The notes below the pieces were generated by a model. That model saw only the letters and a program-made list of their open reading frames with translations. It was not told the DNA's origin and did not search any database. A stretch of DNA of 20,754 bases from JAWLBR01 sp041687495. Lineage in GTDB: Bacteria; Bacillota; Limnochordia; DTU087; JAAYGB01. This document shows, piece after piece, positions 1 to 6,280 of this stretch. The stretch is from assembly GCA_041687495.1 (NCBI GenBank), contig JAWLBR010000053.1:1-20754 (forward strand), in the 5' to 3' direction. The translations under genes were made by a program, and so were the position numbers. Every line of letters begins with the position of its first letter. The stretch's first letter is position 1.

Positions 1-333
1 GAGAATCCGAGAAGACTTCGTTTGGATGGCTACTCCAAATCCATACCTTTCGATGAGCTGCAGGCATCTCCGAGTAACCTGTAGTTCTTCCTCCAGATGG
101 ATGTACGGGTCGCACATAGCTCCAGTCGAAATCATGCACGGCTTCCTTCTGCGGCGAAGTTGATCCTCCAGTATCTGCGGAGCGTCCCTTTTGACCTCAA
201 TGTCTTCGAAGTCATGCGTCATCTGGTAGCACGTGCTGCGGCTATCGCAGTAGATACAGCCGTGGGTGCAACCTCGGTATACATTCATGTTGTTTTTTGG
301 CGACAAGATGGTCTTGTAATCTGCATAATGCAT
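1..333 (-). CDS. Radical SAM protein, SplB-like (COG1533) family, partial (N-terminal 111 residues)
   Basis: Reading the minus strand from an ATG at 333 gives an open frame that runs off the left edge of the window, so the C-terminal part is missing. The visible N-terminus contains the [4Fe-4S]/SAM-binding cysteine motif CX3CX2C in the context RGCTHGCIYCD (Cys22, Cys26, Cys29), followed by a CYQMTHDFEDIEVK stretch and an STGAMCDPY segment. These are hallmarks I recognise from the spore-photoproduct-lyase-like radical SAM family that is common in Firmicutes and Actinobacteria. Members of that family are mostly uncharacterised; by fold they would reductively cleave SAM to make a 5'-deoxyadenosyl radical. 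The start is preceded by GGAG about 10 nt upstream. The gene follows the Nudix gene on the same strand with a gap of about 110 bp. The family call is firm, the substrate is unknown. Confidence 0.88.
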   Translation of the reverse strand, partial: MHYADYKTILSPKNNMNVYRGCTHGCIYCDSRSTCYQMTHDFEDIEVKRDAPQILEDQLRRRRKPCMISTGAMCDPYIHLEEELQVTRRCLQLIERYGFGVAIQTKSSRIL

Positions 334-445
334 TATTTGCCTACTCCAAAATCAGCTTTTTCCGATACCCTTCAGTTAGTAGATGCACGATCCTTGTTAT
401 CCATCCGATTTACACTCAAGAACCGCCACATCCCAAAATCGCTTA

Positions 446-937
446 CTACACGATGCTCTGCAGATACGGCATCAATCTGTCTCTTTGCGGCGGAATACAG
501 TCTGGTGTATCCACAAACTTCATGAACTCCTCTTTTGATACCCAGCGATAAGAAATTGTTTCACCCTCTTGCAGCGTTATGGATGATTTGTCACAATCCG
601 TAACACACAGGAAGTTGTAATAAATAGTATTATCGCTGTTCGTTCTGTTTATCTGAGTAAGCTCTCCTGCGATGATTCCGGTTTCTTCTCTCAACTCTCG
701 CAGAGCCGCACTAAGAGGAGATTCGCCTTTCAGTGCGCTTCCACCAGCAGTTGCCTCAAGCATTCCGGGATAGCCTTCTTTGCCAAAGTCGCGCTGCATC
801 AACAAATACGAGCCATCAGTATGTACGACCAAAATCTCGCAGACCAAATGATACAACCCGTCAGGAATTGGTTCGCCTCTTACCAAATCACAACCCGCAA
901 GATGTTCTTCCAAGTCGTATGCATCCCATATCTCCAC
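446..937 (-). CDS. Nudix hydrolase
   Basis: This is a 163-residue protein carrying a full Nudix box, G-x5-E-x7-R-E-L-R-E-E-x-G-I, at residues 66-88 (Gly66, Glu72, Arg80, Glu84, Glu85, Gly87). The box binds the divalent metal that hydrolyses a nucleoside diphosphate linked to another group. The start is a GTG; AGAGG lies 7 nt upstream, and the alternative ATG starts would cut into the conserved N-terminal strand. The N-terminus (EIWDAYD, then a PDGLYHLV segment) resembles the IPP-isomerase/YfcD-like Nudix subgroup, where the box follows a strand of the type ILVVHTDGSYLLMQR. The substrate cannot be told from sequence. It stands alone; the next gene upstream (PH-domain protein) is divergent. Confidence 0.9.
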   Translation of the reverse strand: MEIWDAYDLEEHLAGCDLVRGEPIPDGLYHLVCEILVVHTDGSYLLMQRDFGKEGYPGMLEATAGGSALKGESPLSAALRELREETGIIAGELTQINRTNSDNTIYYNFLCVTDCDKSSITLQEGETISYRWVSKEEFMKFVDTPDCIPPQRDRLMPYLQSIV

Positions 938-976
938 GTTGGTACCTCTATTCCATAAAATACAGTCTTGACATCA

Positions 977-1006
977 ATACTAGCGCCTCAACGTGGCGAG
1001 CGTCAA
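977..1006 (-). promoter_or_regulatory. Possible sigma-70-type promoter for the Nudix gene
   Basis: On the minus strand a TTGACG (-35, 1006-1001) is followed after 18 nt by TAGTAT (-10, 982-977), about 40 nt upstream of the GTG start of the Nudix gene. Five of six -35 bases and four of six -10 bases match the consensus. This is a by-eye match only. Confidence 0.35.
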
Positions 1007-1183
1007 GCTAAAGCTTTATCCCATCACTGGTCAGCTGGTTCCATGTGGGTCGTAACTGACGCTTACCTTCAAGTGACAATAGTCGACAAGGGCTCTAGCC
1101 TCAGTATCAGCTCTTTCCCCTAGCTAGGCTACAGAGGAGGATGACCCAACCTTTTGCAGAACAACTACCCAGACATCCATCTG

Positions 1184-1189
1184 AAGGAG
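1184..1189 (+). promoter_or_regulatory. Ribosome binding site deciding the start of the PH-domain gene
   Basis: AAGGAG lies 9 nt before the ATG at 1199. The longer open frame from 1154 has no such site, so translation most likely starts at 1199. Confidence 0.7.
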
Positions 1190-1198
1190 CGGTTCACT

Positions 1199-1627
1199 AT
1201 GGCAAACATGTTTAGTGGCCTGTTGGGAAATTACTCGGAGGTATCACCGGAAGAGCTGGCCAAGCGGTACAGCGATTACCTCATGCCTGGCGAGGAAATC
1301 CGGACTGGGTTCAGGCTGATGCGTGATACGATGATTTTCACAGATGAACGGATCTTGCTGTTTGATCACCAAGGCGTAACCGGTAAGAAGACTAGGGTTG
1401 CTTCCATTGACTTATCCAGTGTGTATGATGTGACAATGGAGACCGCTGGCACGGGGTTTGACGACAGCGAGCTGACGATCTCCTACATTGCGTCTCCCTA
1501 TTACAGAGCAAACAATGCCCAGACAGCGTCATACAAATTCGAGTTCGGCAAGAAGTTCAACATTCAGCCGCTCTACGTTGCACTGCAATCCCTAGCGCAC
1601 CAGAACCGTAAACGGATCAACTCCTAA
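1199..1627 (+). CDS. PH-domain-containing protein (bacterial PH, YvbH/YozO-like)
   Basis: This is a 142-residue soluble protein and the only plus-strand gene I support in the window. After a short helical N-terminus (SGLLGNYSEVSPEEL) it has the pattern GEEIRTGFRLMRDTMIFTDERILLFD, then GKKTRVASIDLSSV. These are the strands of the bacterial PH domain (bPH, PF08000-like). There is no signal peptide or membrane segment. The family is common in Firmicutes and its biochemical role is not established. The start at 1199 is chosen from the AAGGAG 9 nt upstream and from the usual length of the family (about 125-150 residues). It is convergent with the alpha/beta hydrolase gene downstream. Confidence 0.82.
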   Translation: MANMFSGLLGNYSEVSPEELAKRYSDYLMPGEEIRTGFRLMRDTMIFTDERILLFDHQGVTGKKTRVASIDLSSVYDVTMETAGTGFDDSELTISYIASPYYRANNAQTASYKFEFGKKFNIQPLYVALQSLAHQNRKRINS

Positions 1628-1631
1628 GGCT

Positions 1632-1670
1632 CAGCGGCCACCAACACCGCAGATGTGTCGGGGGCCGCTG
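1632..1670 (+). terminator. Inverted repeat downstream of the PH-domain gene, possible terminator
   Basis: CAGCGGCC (1632-1639) and GGCCGCTG (1663-1670) form a perfect 8-bp GC-rich stem with a 23-nt loop, starting 5 nt after the stop codon. The tail (CTTCATTGTTT) is only moderately T-rich, so this is a weak intrinsic terminator candidate. It could act in both directions between the convergent genes. Confidence 0.45.
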
Positions 1671-1812
1671 CTTCATTGTTTCCGTATCCATTGGTACGAC
1701 TTACCTTCCCTTCTAGCTATGGAGCGGTCGTCAAGCACCCAGTGTGTCATCACTGGTGATCTTGGGCACCTTCCACACATACCGTTAACCGAATGACTAA
1801 TATGAGATTATT

Positions 1813-2859
1813 CTAGATATAGAGCTGTTGCCAATGCTGAACAAAAGGCCATACAGGAGCTTTGTAGTACCGATGGCCTCCATCTCCAATATACAGTTCA
1901 CACCGGTCTGGTACTCCTGCCACGGCGTAGACCTGCTTCAGTCTATCATAGGCTCGAGTTGCTGCCTCGATTGGGAATATGGGATCCTCTCTGCCCGCGA
2001 CCGCCAGAAACGGCCGAGGTGCAATCAATCCGGCAACGTCATACATCTCGCCCAAGTTCAAAATTCCAGGAACATAATTGCATTCGCAGTGCCACAACAT
2101 TCCAATCGACGCCTCAAAGGTGCAAAAGTACGAACCAGGAATGACAATCCCAATTCTGGTGTCAATCGCTCCTGCAAATAAAGACACCGTCCCACCGCCG
2201 GAGTTTCCGGTAATTACCGTGCAGCTCGTATCTATCTCAGACCGAGTTTCGGCATAGTCGATTAGTCGACTTATGTCCCAAACACGCTCACCAATCAGGG
2301 TTCTCCCGAAAAGAAGCGCATGCATCTGCAGAGTTCTACACGAACTTGTATTATCTTCATCGATGTCCACACGGAGTCTGTTCTCCCCAAAGGCCCGAAC
2401 ATCGGGAGCAATCGCAATACAGCCAGCTCTTACGGCTTGCAGCGCGATATCCCGCTCACCTTCTGTAATAGACTGCTCTTCCTCGACCGAGTCCACAATC
2501 CCCACATACGTATTTTTTCCCCGTTTTCCGTGTCCATGGGGCGTGATCACCAACGGGAGTGGTCCGTCCTGGTGAAGTGGTCTTAAGAGGAAGAAAGGAA
2601 CTTGGTACCCTGGTTCTGACGTGATCCGCCACTCCTCACGGATGTGGTCATCCAGCACTTCTGTTCCGACCTGTTTGGGCTCCAAAGCGGCGCGCTCTCT
2701 TGACGTGATATTGTCGATACCAAGGGTCCTGACTAGTTCTCTACGAAATTGAGTTTGCCACTTCTCAAGCTCAGTGGCGTTTGTCGCCCGGAAAGAGAAC
2801 TGTGGCGACCGCTCGTCAGCCAGTGTATGCACGTAGTTGTCTGTCAAATCCCTGCTCAC
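1813..2859 (-). CDS. Alpha/beta hydrolase, acetyl-xylan-esterase / dienelactone-hydrolase-like
   Basis: This is a 348-residue protein with the full alpha/beta-hydrolase catalytic set in order: nucleophile Ser220 in GNSGGG (218-223), acid Asp292 in AGREDPIFP, and His329 in GDGGHRYY. An oxyanion-type TPHGHG sits at 106-111. The layout, with a long N-terminal arm before VPFFLLRP, resembles the Abhydrolase_7/AXE1-like esterases and peptidase-S9-type hydrolases. I see no signal peptide, so it is probably cytoplasmic and acts on an imported ester. The start is a GTG with GGAGGTG 7 nt upstream. The next gene upstream on the strand is the HAD phosphatase, 340 bp away, so it probably has its own promoter. 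Fold certain, substrate unknown. Confidence 0.86.
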   Translation of the reverse strand: MSRDLTDNYVHTLADERSPQFSFRATNATELEKWQTQFRRELVRTLGIDNITSRERAALEPKQVGTEVLDDHIREEWRITSEPGYQVPFFLLRPLHQDGPLPLVITPHGHGKRGKNTYVGIVDSVEEEQSITEGERDIALQAVRAGCIAIAPDVRAFGENRLRVDIDEDNTSSCRTLQMHALLFGRTLIGERVWDISRLIDYAETRSEIDTSCTVITGNSGGGTVSLFAGAIDTRIGIVIPGSYFCTFEASIGMLWHCECNYVPGILNLGEMYDVAGLIAPRPFLAVAGREDPIFPIEAATRAYDRLKQVYAVAGVPDRCELYIGDGGHRYYKAPVWPFVQHWQQLYI

Positions 2860-3199
2860 CTAAATTCACCTCCAACCTTAGCTTCAGCCAACCACAGCTT
2901 GTGTTCTCATCGATCGTCCCCGAGAGTTAACCCTTCAGCTATGGTGATTTCCGGCTTCGTGAATGATACAGTTCTTACCCCCAGCCTCCATTCCTCAATT
3001 CACCTTGCACATCCCATTCCCTCGTGTGACAGCAACATCACCATGGCCGATGAGAACCAAACCGCCAAAACCCGCCGACCAATGTGGGCAGCGACTAACT
3101 AAGAAGGCGCAGCTTTCGCTCCGCCTTAACAAGGAACCGACAATGGTCCCTGCATAACTACAGGGTCTATGCAGAATTGAGAAGTGTAAAGATTGGAGC
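2860..3199. other. Gene-free stretch between the alpha/beta hydrolase and HAD genes
   Basis: This is 340 bp with only short antiparallel open frames that have no ribosome binding site and no recognisable family. It must hold the promoter of the alpha/beta hydrolase gene, but I could not pick out convincing -35/-10 boxes. The only structure seen is the hairpin at 3104-3127. Confidence 0.5.
3104..3127 (-). terminator. Hairpin with GAAA tetraloop, probable terminator of the HAD gene
   Basis: On the minus strand AAGGCG-g-AGC-GAAA-GCT-g-CGCCTT folds into a 9-bp stem with one G/G mismatch and a GNRA tetraloop, followed by CTTAGTT. It lies about 70 nt past the HAD stop codon. The T tract is short, so termination is plausible rather than certain. 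Confidence 0.5.
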
Positions 3200-3718
3200 C
3201 TAATCACCGCCGATTATCCAGCTAGCCGCATCCTTGAGAGTTGGTGCCACATAGTCAGCACCTTTGGGTGCGGTACCCGGGTTACCGATATATACGGTTC
3301 TTACCCCAGCCGCCTGCCCAGCTTCAATGTCCGAATCCCGATCCCCGACCATGAAACTGTGAGCCAGATCGACACCGTACCGATCGGCCAGAGATAGGAT
3401 CATCCCCGGCTTGGGTTTACGACATTCGCAACCTGCTCTTGGCTTGTGTACACACGCAGCAATATCGTCAAAGGCTCCGCCGACTGCCTCTACCTCTTCC
3501 ACAAGTTTAGCATGAACCAAGTCCAGATCTTCCTGAGTCATGTACCCAAGTCCAACTCCCCCCTGATTAGTCACTACGAAGACACCATAACCTGCTTCCT
3601 TGAGGTTGCGCACTGCCTCAGCAGCTCCAGGAAGCAGCCGCAACTCTTCCGGTAGATTCGGAGGGCCTGAAGAGTTGTCATTGAGGACGCCATCTCGATC
3701 TAAGAACACTGCTTTCAT
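3200..3718 (-). CDS. HAD-IIIA phosphatase, GmhB-like (heptose 1,7-bisphosphate phosphatase family)
   Basis: This is a 172-residue HAD hydrolase beginning MKAVFLDRDGVLN. It has the nucleophile Asp7 and general acid/base Asp9, VTNQGG (Thr50), a Lys in RKPKPGM (about residue 103), and a metal-binding GDRDSD (Asp126, Asp130). The zinc loop CVH-x5-CEC (Cys89, His91, Cys97, Cys99) is the mark of the GmhB/HisB-type subgroup, which dephosphorylates D-glycero-D-manno-heptose 1,7-bisphosphate or histidinol phosphate. No other heptose genes are in the window, so the true substrate is open. The frame extends upstream to a TTG at 3769, but the ATG at 3718 is chosen because family members start right before the DxD strand. 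The ribosome binding site there is weak. Confidence 0.87.
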   Translation of the reverse strand: MKAVFLDRDGVLNDNSSGPPNLPEELRLLPGAAEAVRNLKEAGYGVFVVTNQGGVGLGYMTQEDLDLVHAKLVEEVEAVGGAFDDIAACVHKPRAGCECRKPKPGMILSLADRYGVDLAHSFMVGDRDSDIEAGQAAGVRTVYIGNPGTAPKGADYVAPTLKDAASWIIGGD

Positions 3719-3904
3719 AACCAGCGACCAAGAGCCCACTTCCATTACCTCTGCCTGAAGGCAGAACAACGGGAGGAGCTTGGCCTACCACTCCTTTCTC
3801 GGGCCTTTGACCCTTTCTGGAATGTATGTTTACCCTTCCCACCGTTTCCAAAACGCATTGGCAACTGTGCTAGGCTAGGTCGCTCCGCCATCGGGATTTT
3901 GTGG

Positions 3905-3933
3905 TCTCGACGCTGTTGTGCAAGAAGTCGAGA
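3905..3933. repeat. Inverted repeat between the nucleotidyltransferase and HAD genes
   Basis: TCTCGAC (3905-3911) and GTCGAGA (3927-3933) form a perfect 7-bp stem with a 15-nt loop, about 40 nt downstream of the nucleotidyltransferase stop codon. No T tract follows on either strand, so it may be a weak terminator or chance. Confidence 0.3.
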
Positions 3934-3974
3934 TCTCGCTACTCGCTTCCGGATGCTCTATTGTCGACTGCGTC

Positions 3975-4571
3975 TCAAGTCGTTTGCTTATCCTCAAGCC
4001 ACTTGGCAAACTCATGTGGTGTCCTTACCCTGTCATCTAATACCGCACGATAGATGTCGTAGCTTCTTACCGTCTTTCGGTACTCCTCCCGTAACGCCCA
4101 GATACTTTTGATCTTGAGGATTGCTTCCCTTGTCTCTGGCGTCAACCGTTCGGGAATTAACTTGACGTGTGCGAGATCTGGTTGCCGGTCTGGCTCATCT
4201 ACGAACCACAGATCCAGACTCCATTCCATACCCCGTACAGACTTGTACTTCAGCCCCAGGTAGATACCATCGGGATACGCGGGATCTACATTCCAGCTAC
4301 CAGTGTCATTCAGGAAACGGACCTCGCGCACTCTCCCTTTGGCCATTAGTGTGGATGCTAGGCGAGATACGGTAGCGAGACTTAGCTTAGGGCATACCAC
4401 AGTAATATCTATGTCTCTCCAAAACATCAATCCCAAAGCAGCGCTGCCCACTAGAACTGGCTCACCGGCTTGTGTCAGCAATTCATTAAGTCCTAACTCC
4501 CCCACCACTTCCTTCGCTTCAGCCTGCAATTCCGCTTGTTTTTGCAGTAGTTGCTCACCTGTCGCGTGCAT
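3975..4571 (-). CDS. Nucleotidyltransferase-fold protein
   Basis: This is a 198-residue protein with the polymerase-beta-type nucleotidyltransferase signature: Gly42-Ser43 in VLVGSAALGLMFWRDIDI with Asp53 and Asp55 as the paired metal ligands, and a likely third carboxylate Asp120 in WSLDLWF. The N-terminus is helical (residues 1-30), and the C-terminus (TPETREAILKIKSIW, then RSYDIYRAVLDDRVRTPHEFAKWL) is helical as well. Proteins of this kind transfer a nucleotide to a small molecule or a protein; some are antibiotic resistance enzymes and some are halves of MNT/HEPN toxin-antitoxin pairs. No HEPN gene lies beside it. The start ATG has AGGAGG 5 nt upstream. It is downstream of jetD on the same strand with a gap of about 340 bp, so co-transcription is possible but not shown. 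Confidence 0.8.
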   Translation of the reverse strand: MHATGEQLLQKQAELQAEAKEVVGELGLNELLTQAGEPVLVGSAALGLMFWRDIDITVVCPKLSLATVSRLASTLMAKGRVREVRFLNDTGSWNVDPAYPDGIYLGLKYKSVRGMEWSLDLWFVDEPDRQPDLAHVKLIPERLTPETREAILKIKSIWALREEYRKTVRSYDIYRAVLDDRVRTPHEFAKWLEDKQTT

Positions 4572-4908
4572 CGGCTCCTCCTGATCATCAAGTCATATTA
4601 GTGGATAGCCTCTCTTCTCCATGCAACCAGGATTTTCTTACCCAGCGTTCACAGCGGCTCAGATTAGATGCTCTATGTCAGTGGCTCTTGTGTGGAAACT
4701 ATTGTGGCTAACGGTGGCAGAACTGAGATCAAGAGTGCCTGCGGTTATCGTCGCACCGTCAGCAACTTCAACGGAAGAATCAGAGGTAATACTGCTGTAG
4801 ACAAAACCAAGGCTAGCAAGATCATTGTGGCAAGTTCTGTTATATTAAGGAGTATTGCAAATGTCAAAACAAAAGATACAACTGCTCCACAAGGTGACAA
4901 TCCAAGAC
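4572..4908. other. Stretch without a firm gene between jetD and the nucleotidyltransferase gene
   Basis: This is 337 bp with no recognisable family. It holds two competing small open frames on opposite strands, 4745-4921 (minus, hydrophobic) and 4861-4923 (plus, with a good ribosome binding site), both described separately. The plus-strand sequence around 4790-4910 is visibly more A-rich than the flanking genes. It marks the left end of the Wadjet operon. Confidence 0.5.
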
Positions 4909-4921
4909 TTATCTGCCGCAT
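4745..4921 (-). CDS. Possible small hydrophobic membrane protein after jetD
   Basis: A 58-codon open frame starts at an ATG (4921) that overlaps the last 13 nt of jetD in another frame. It encodes a strongly hydrophobic peptide with two candidate membrane segments (about residues 13-26, VVSFVLTFAILL-like, and 32-52, ATMILLALVLSTAVLPLILP-like), then ends in basic residues (KLLTVRR). No convincing ribosome binding site precedes it, although overlap with jetD would allow translational coupling. I recognise no family, and a plus-strand frame overlaps it. It may be a chance open frame. Confidence 0.25.
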   Translation of the reverse strand: MRQISLGLSPCGAVVSFVLTFAILLNITELATMILLALVLSTAVLPLILPLKLLTVRR

Positions 4922-4923
4922 GA
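4861..4923 (+). CDS. Possible 20-residue peptide or truncated gene start
   Basis: AAGGAG (4847-4852) lies 8 nt before an ATG that opens a 20-codon frame ending at TGA 4921-4923. The peptide begins MSKQKIQLLHKV. It looks like the N-terminus of a cytoplasmic protein that stops abruptly, and it converges on the end of jetD. It could be a leader peptide or the stump of a gene cut when the defence cassette arrived. No family recognised. Confidence 0.25.
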   Translation: MSKQKIQLLHKVTIQDLSAA

Positions 4924-6279
4924 ATTCGTATATATCAGTGCCCGCCTGATATCCCTAACTAAGCGCTGAATCAGTTGCTCTTGATATCCAGCTCGAGACA
5001 GACTCTTCATCCTATCTTTGACTGGTTTTAGTTGTCGGATATTAATCTGACTCAACTTCTGCAATCGGGTCACCGAGATCTCCTCGGGCGAAAGGCACTG
5101 CTGGTAGTCTTCTACTGCAAAGTGCCAGAGCTTGACTTTGTCTCCGTACCTCTTCACCAATTTTTGGGCCATCTGGAGTCCCTCTGGATCAAAGTCCCCA
5201 GAGTAGTAAATGTTCGAGTCTTCTGTCAGCTTATCCAACAACTGAAGCGCCGCTAGCCGAAACTGCCCATGGGTGCAGACCATCGGTGGGTGGGCAGAGC
5301 CATCGAAATGATCCAGCACTGCAGAGAACACTCCGGAGTTCTCCACGACAAAGACCACGGGCCCCTCACCCTGGACTTCGACAACGGACGCTGGTCTGCA
5401 CATGCCCACCTTTAGCATTTCTCGCAGAGGAACGTTTAGTACCGTTCCAGATTGACAGGCAGCCTGCCAGACCGGAAGCGGTCTCAGGTAATGATCAAAC
5501 CCCACGATCCCGGTGCAAGTAACAAAGTTCAACACGTCATCACGAATTAAGCCATAGTAATCCAAGATGTCTGTGACTTCTTCTGCGTTTGGCGCTGCTA
5601 TCACATCATACTCATTTTCCTGAGCAGACCGAATTACCTGTAAAGCATTAACTAAGTGTCTACCGGTCTCGGTGTTGAGGTCAAACCCGTGGGGATTACC
5701 CGTAATCTGATACGCAAACACCGAAAGCCGCTGATACGTGCCCTCTGCCGGTGCCGCGTTTTCGGCTGAGCACCTGGGCAAACTGGCCAAGGCCGCCAGA
5801 ACTCGTTCTAACTGCACCAGCAGTGGCACCGGCTCCCTGTCATAAGCAAGGTGGATACCCCGGGTGCCAGGCGCCTTACCATCAATGGCCTGCAGCCAGT
5901 ACTGGCAGTATGGGTGGGGATACCGTGTGCGCAGGGAGCCAAAGAAGTTCTGTTTGTTATCCTGATGCACGGCCTGCTTCTCCAGCTTGGTCAGGACATC
6001 CTCACCTACGTAGGCATCGATTAAGGTTTTGATATCCACACCAGCGAACCTGGTATCAGCCAAGGCTGAAGCGAACTTAGCGATCGATATGGAAACCGAT
6101 TTCTGCCTAGTATAATCCTTGCGAAACAACTCTGAGAGAGCCTGTGCTTCTTCGTCGGTCAGATAGCTAAGGCGAACAGTGCCTCCGATCCGACCCAGAC
6201 TTCTGTATCGTTTGATCAGCTGTCGGAAGAAGCGGTCAAAACCTCGACGGGACTTGAAGTACTCTGCTGCCTCCACCAC
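4909..6279 (-). CDS. jetD: JetD, Toprim nuclease subunit of Wadjet (TIGR02679; DUF3323-DUF2399)
   Basis: This 456-residue protein is the nuclease of the Wadjet complex, which recognises DNA loops extruded by JetABC and cuts circular plasmids. The N-terminal half (DUF3323-like) contains the GNPHGFDLNTETGRHL segment (194-208). The C-terminal half (DUF2399-like) has the Toprim metal site: Glu313 in VVFVVENSGVF and the DxD pair Asp362/Asp364 in YYSGDFDPEG, with Glu367. The fold is related to topoisomerase VI and Spo11 A subunits. The start is a GTG one nucleotide after the jetC TAA, with only a weak ACAGG upstream, so translation is probably coupled to jetC. All visible catalytic residues are intact and the length is normal, so it should be active. 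Confidence 0.93.
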   Translation of the reverse strand: MVEAAEYFKSRRGFDRFFRQLIKRYRSLGRIGGTVRLSYLTDEEAQALSELFRKDYTRQKSVSISIAKFASALADTRFAGVDIKTLIDAYVGEDVLTKLEKQAVHQDNKQNFFGSLRTRYPHPYCQYWLQAIDGKAPGTRGIHLAYDREPVPLLVQLERVLAALASLPRCSAENAAPAEGTYQRLSVFAYQITGNPHGFDLNTETGRHLVNALQVIRSAQENEYDVIAAPNAEEVTDILDYYGLIRDDVLNFVTCTGIVGFDHYLRPLPVWQAACQSGTVLNVPLREMLKVGMCRPASVVEVQGEGPVVFVVENSGVFSAVLDHFDGSAHPPMVCTHGQFRLAALQLLDKLTEDSNIYYSGDFDPEGLQMAQKLVKRYGDKVKLWHFAVEDYQQCLSPEEISVTRLQKLSQINIRQLKPVKDRMKSLSRAGYQEQLIQRLVRDIRRALIYTNSCGR

Positions 6280-6280
6280 T

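Noticed and set aside
97..525. Plus-strand 142-codon open frame
   Set aside because: It lies antisense to the radical SAM gene, which shows clear family motifs, and has no ribosome binding site or recognisable domain.
3719..3769. Upstream extension of the HAD phosphatase to a TTG at 3769
   Set aside because: It adds residues absent from the family and has no usable ribosome binding site.
4668..4949. 93-codon plus-strand open frame after jetD
   Set aside because: It has no ribosome binding site, no recognisable family, and overlaps the jetD end.
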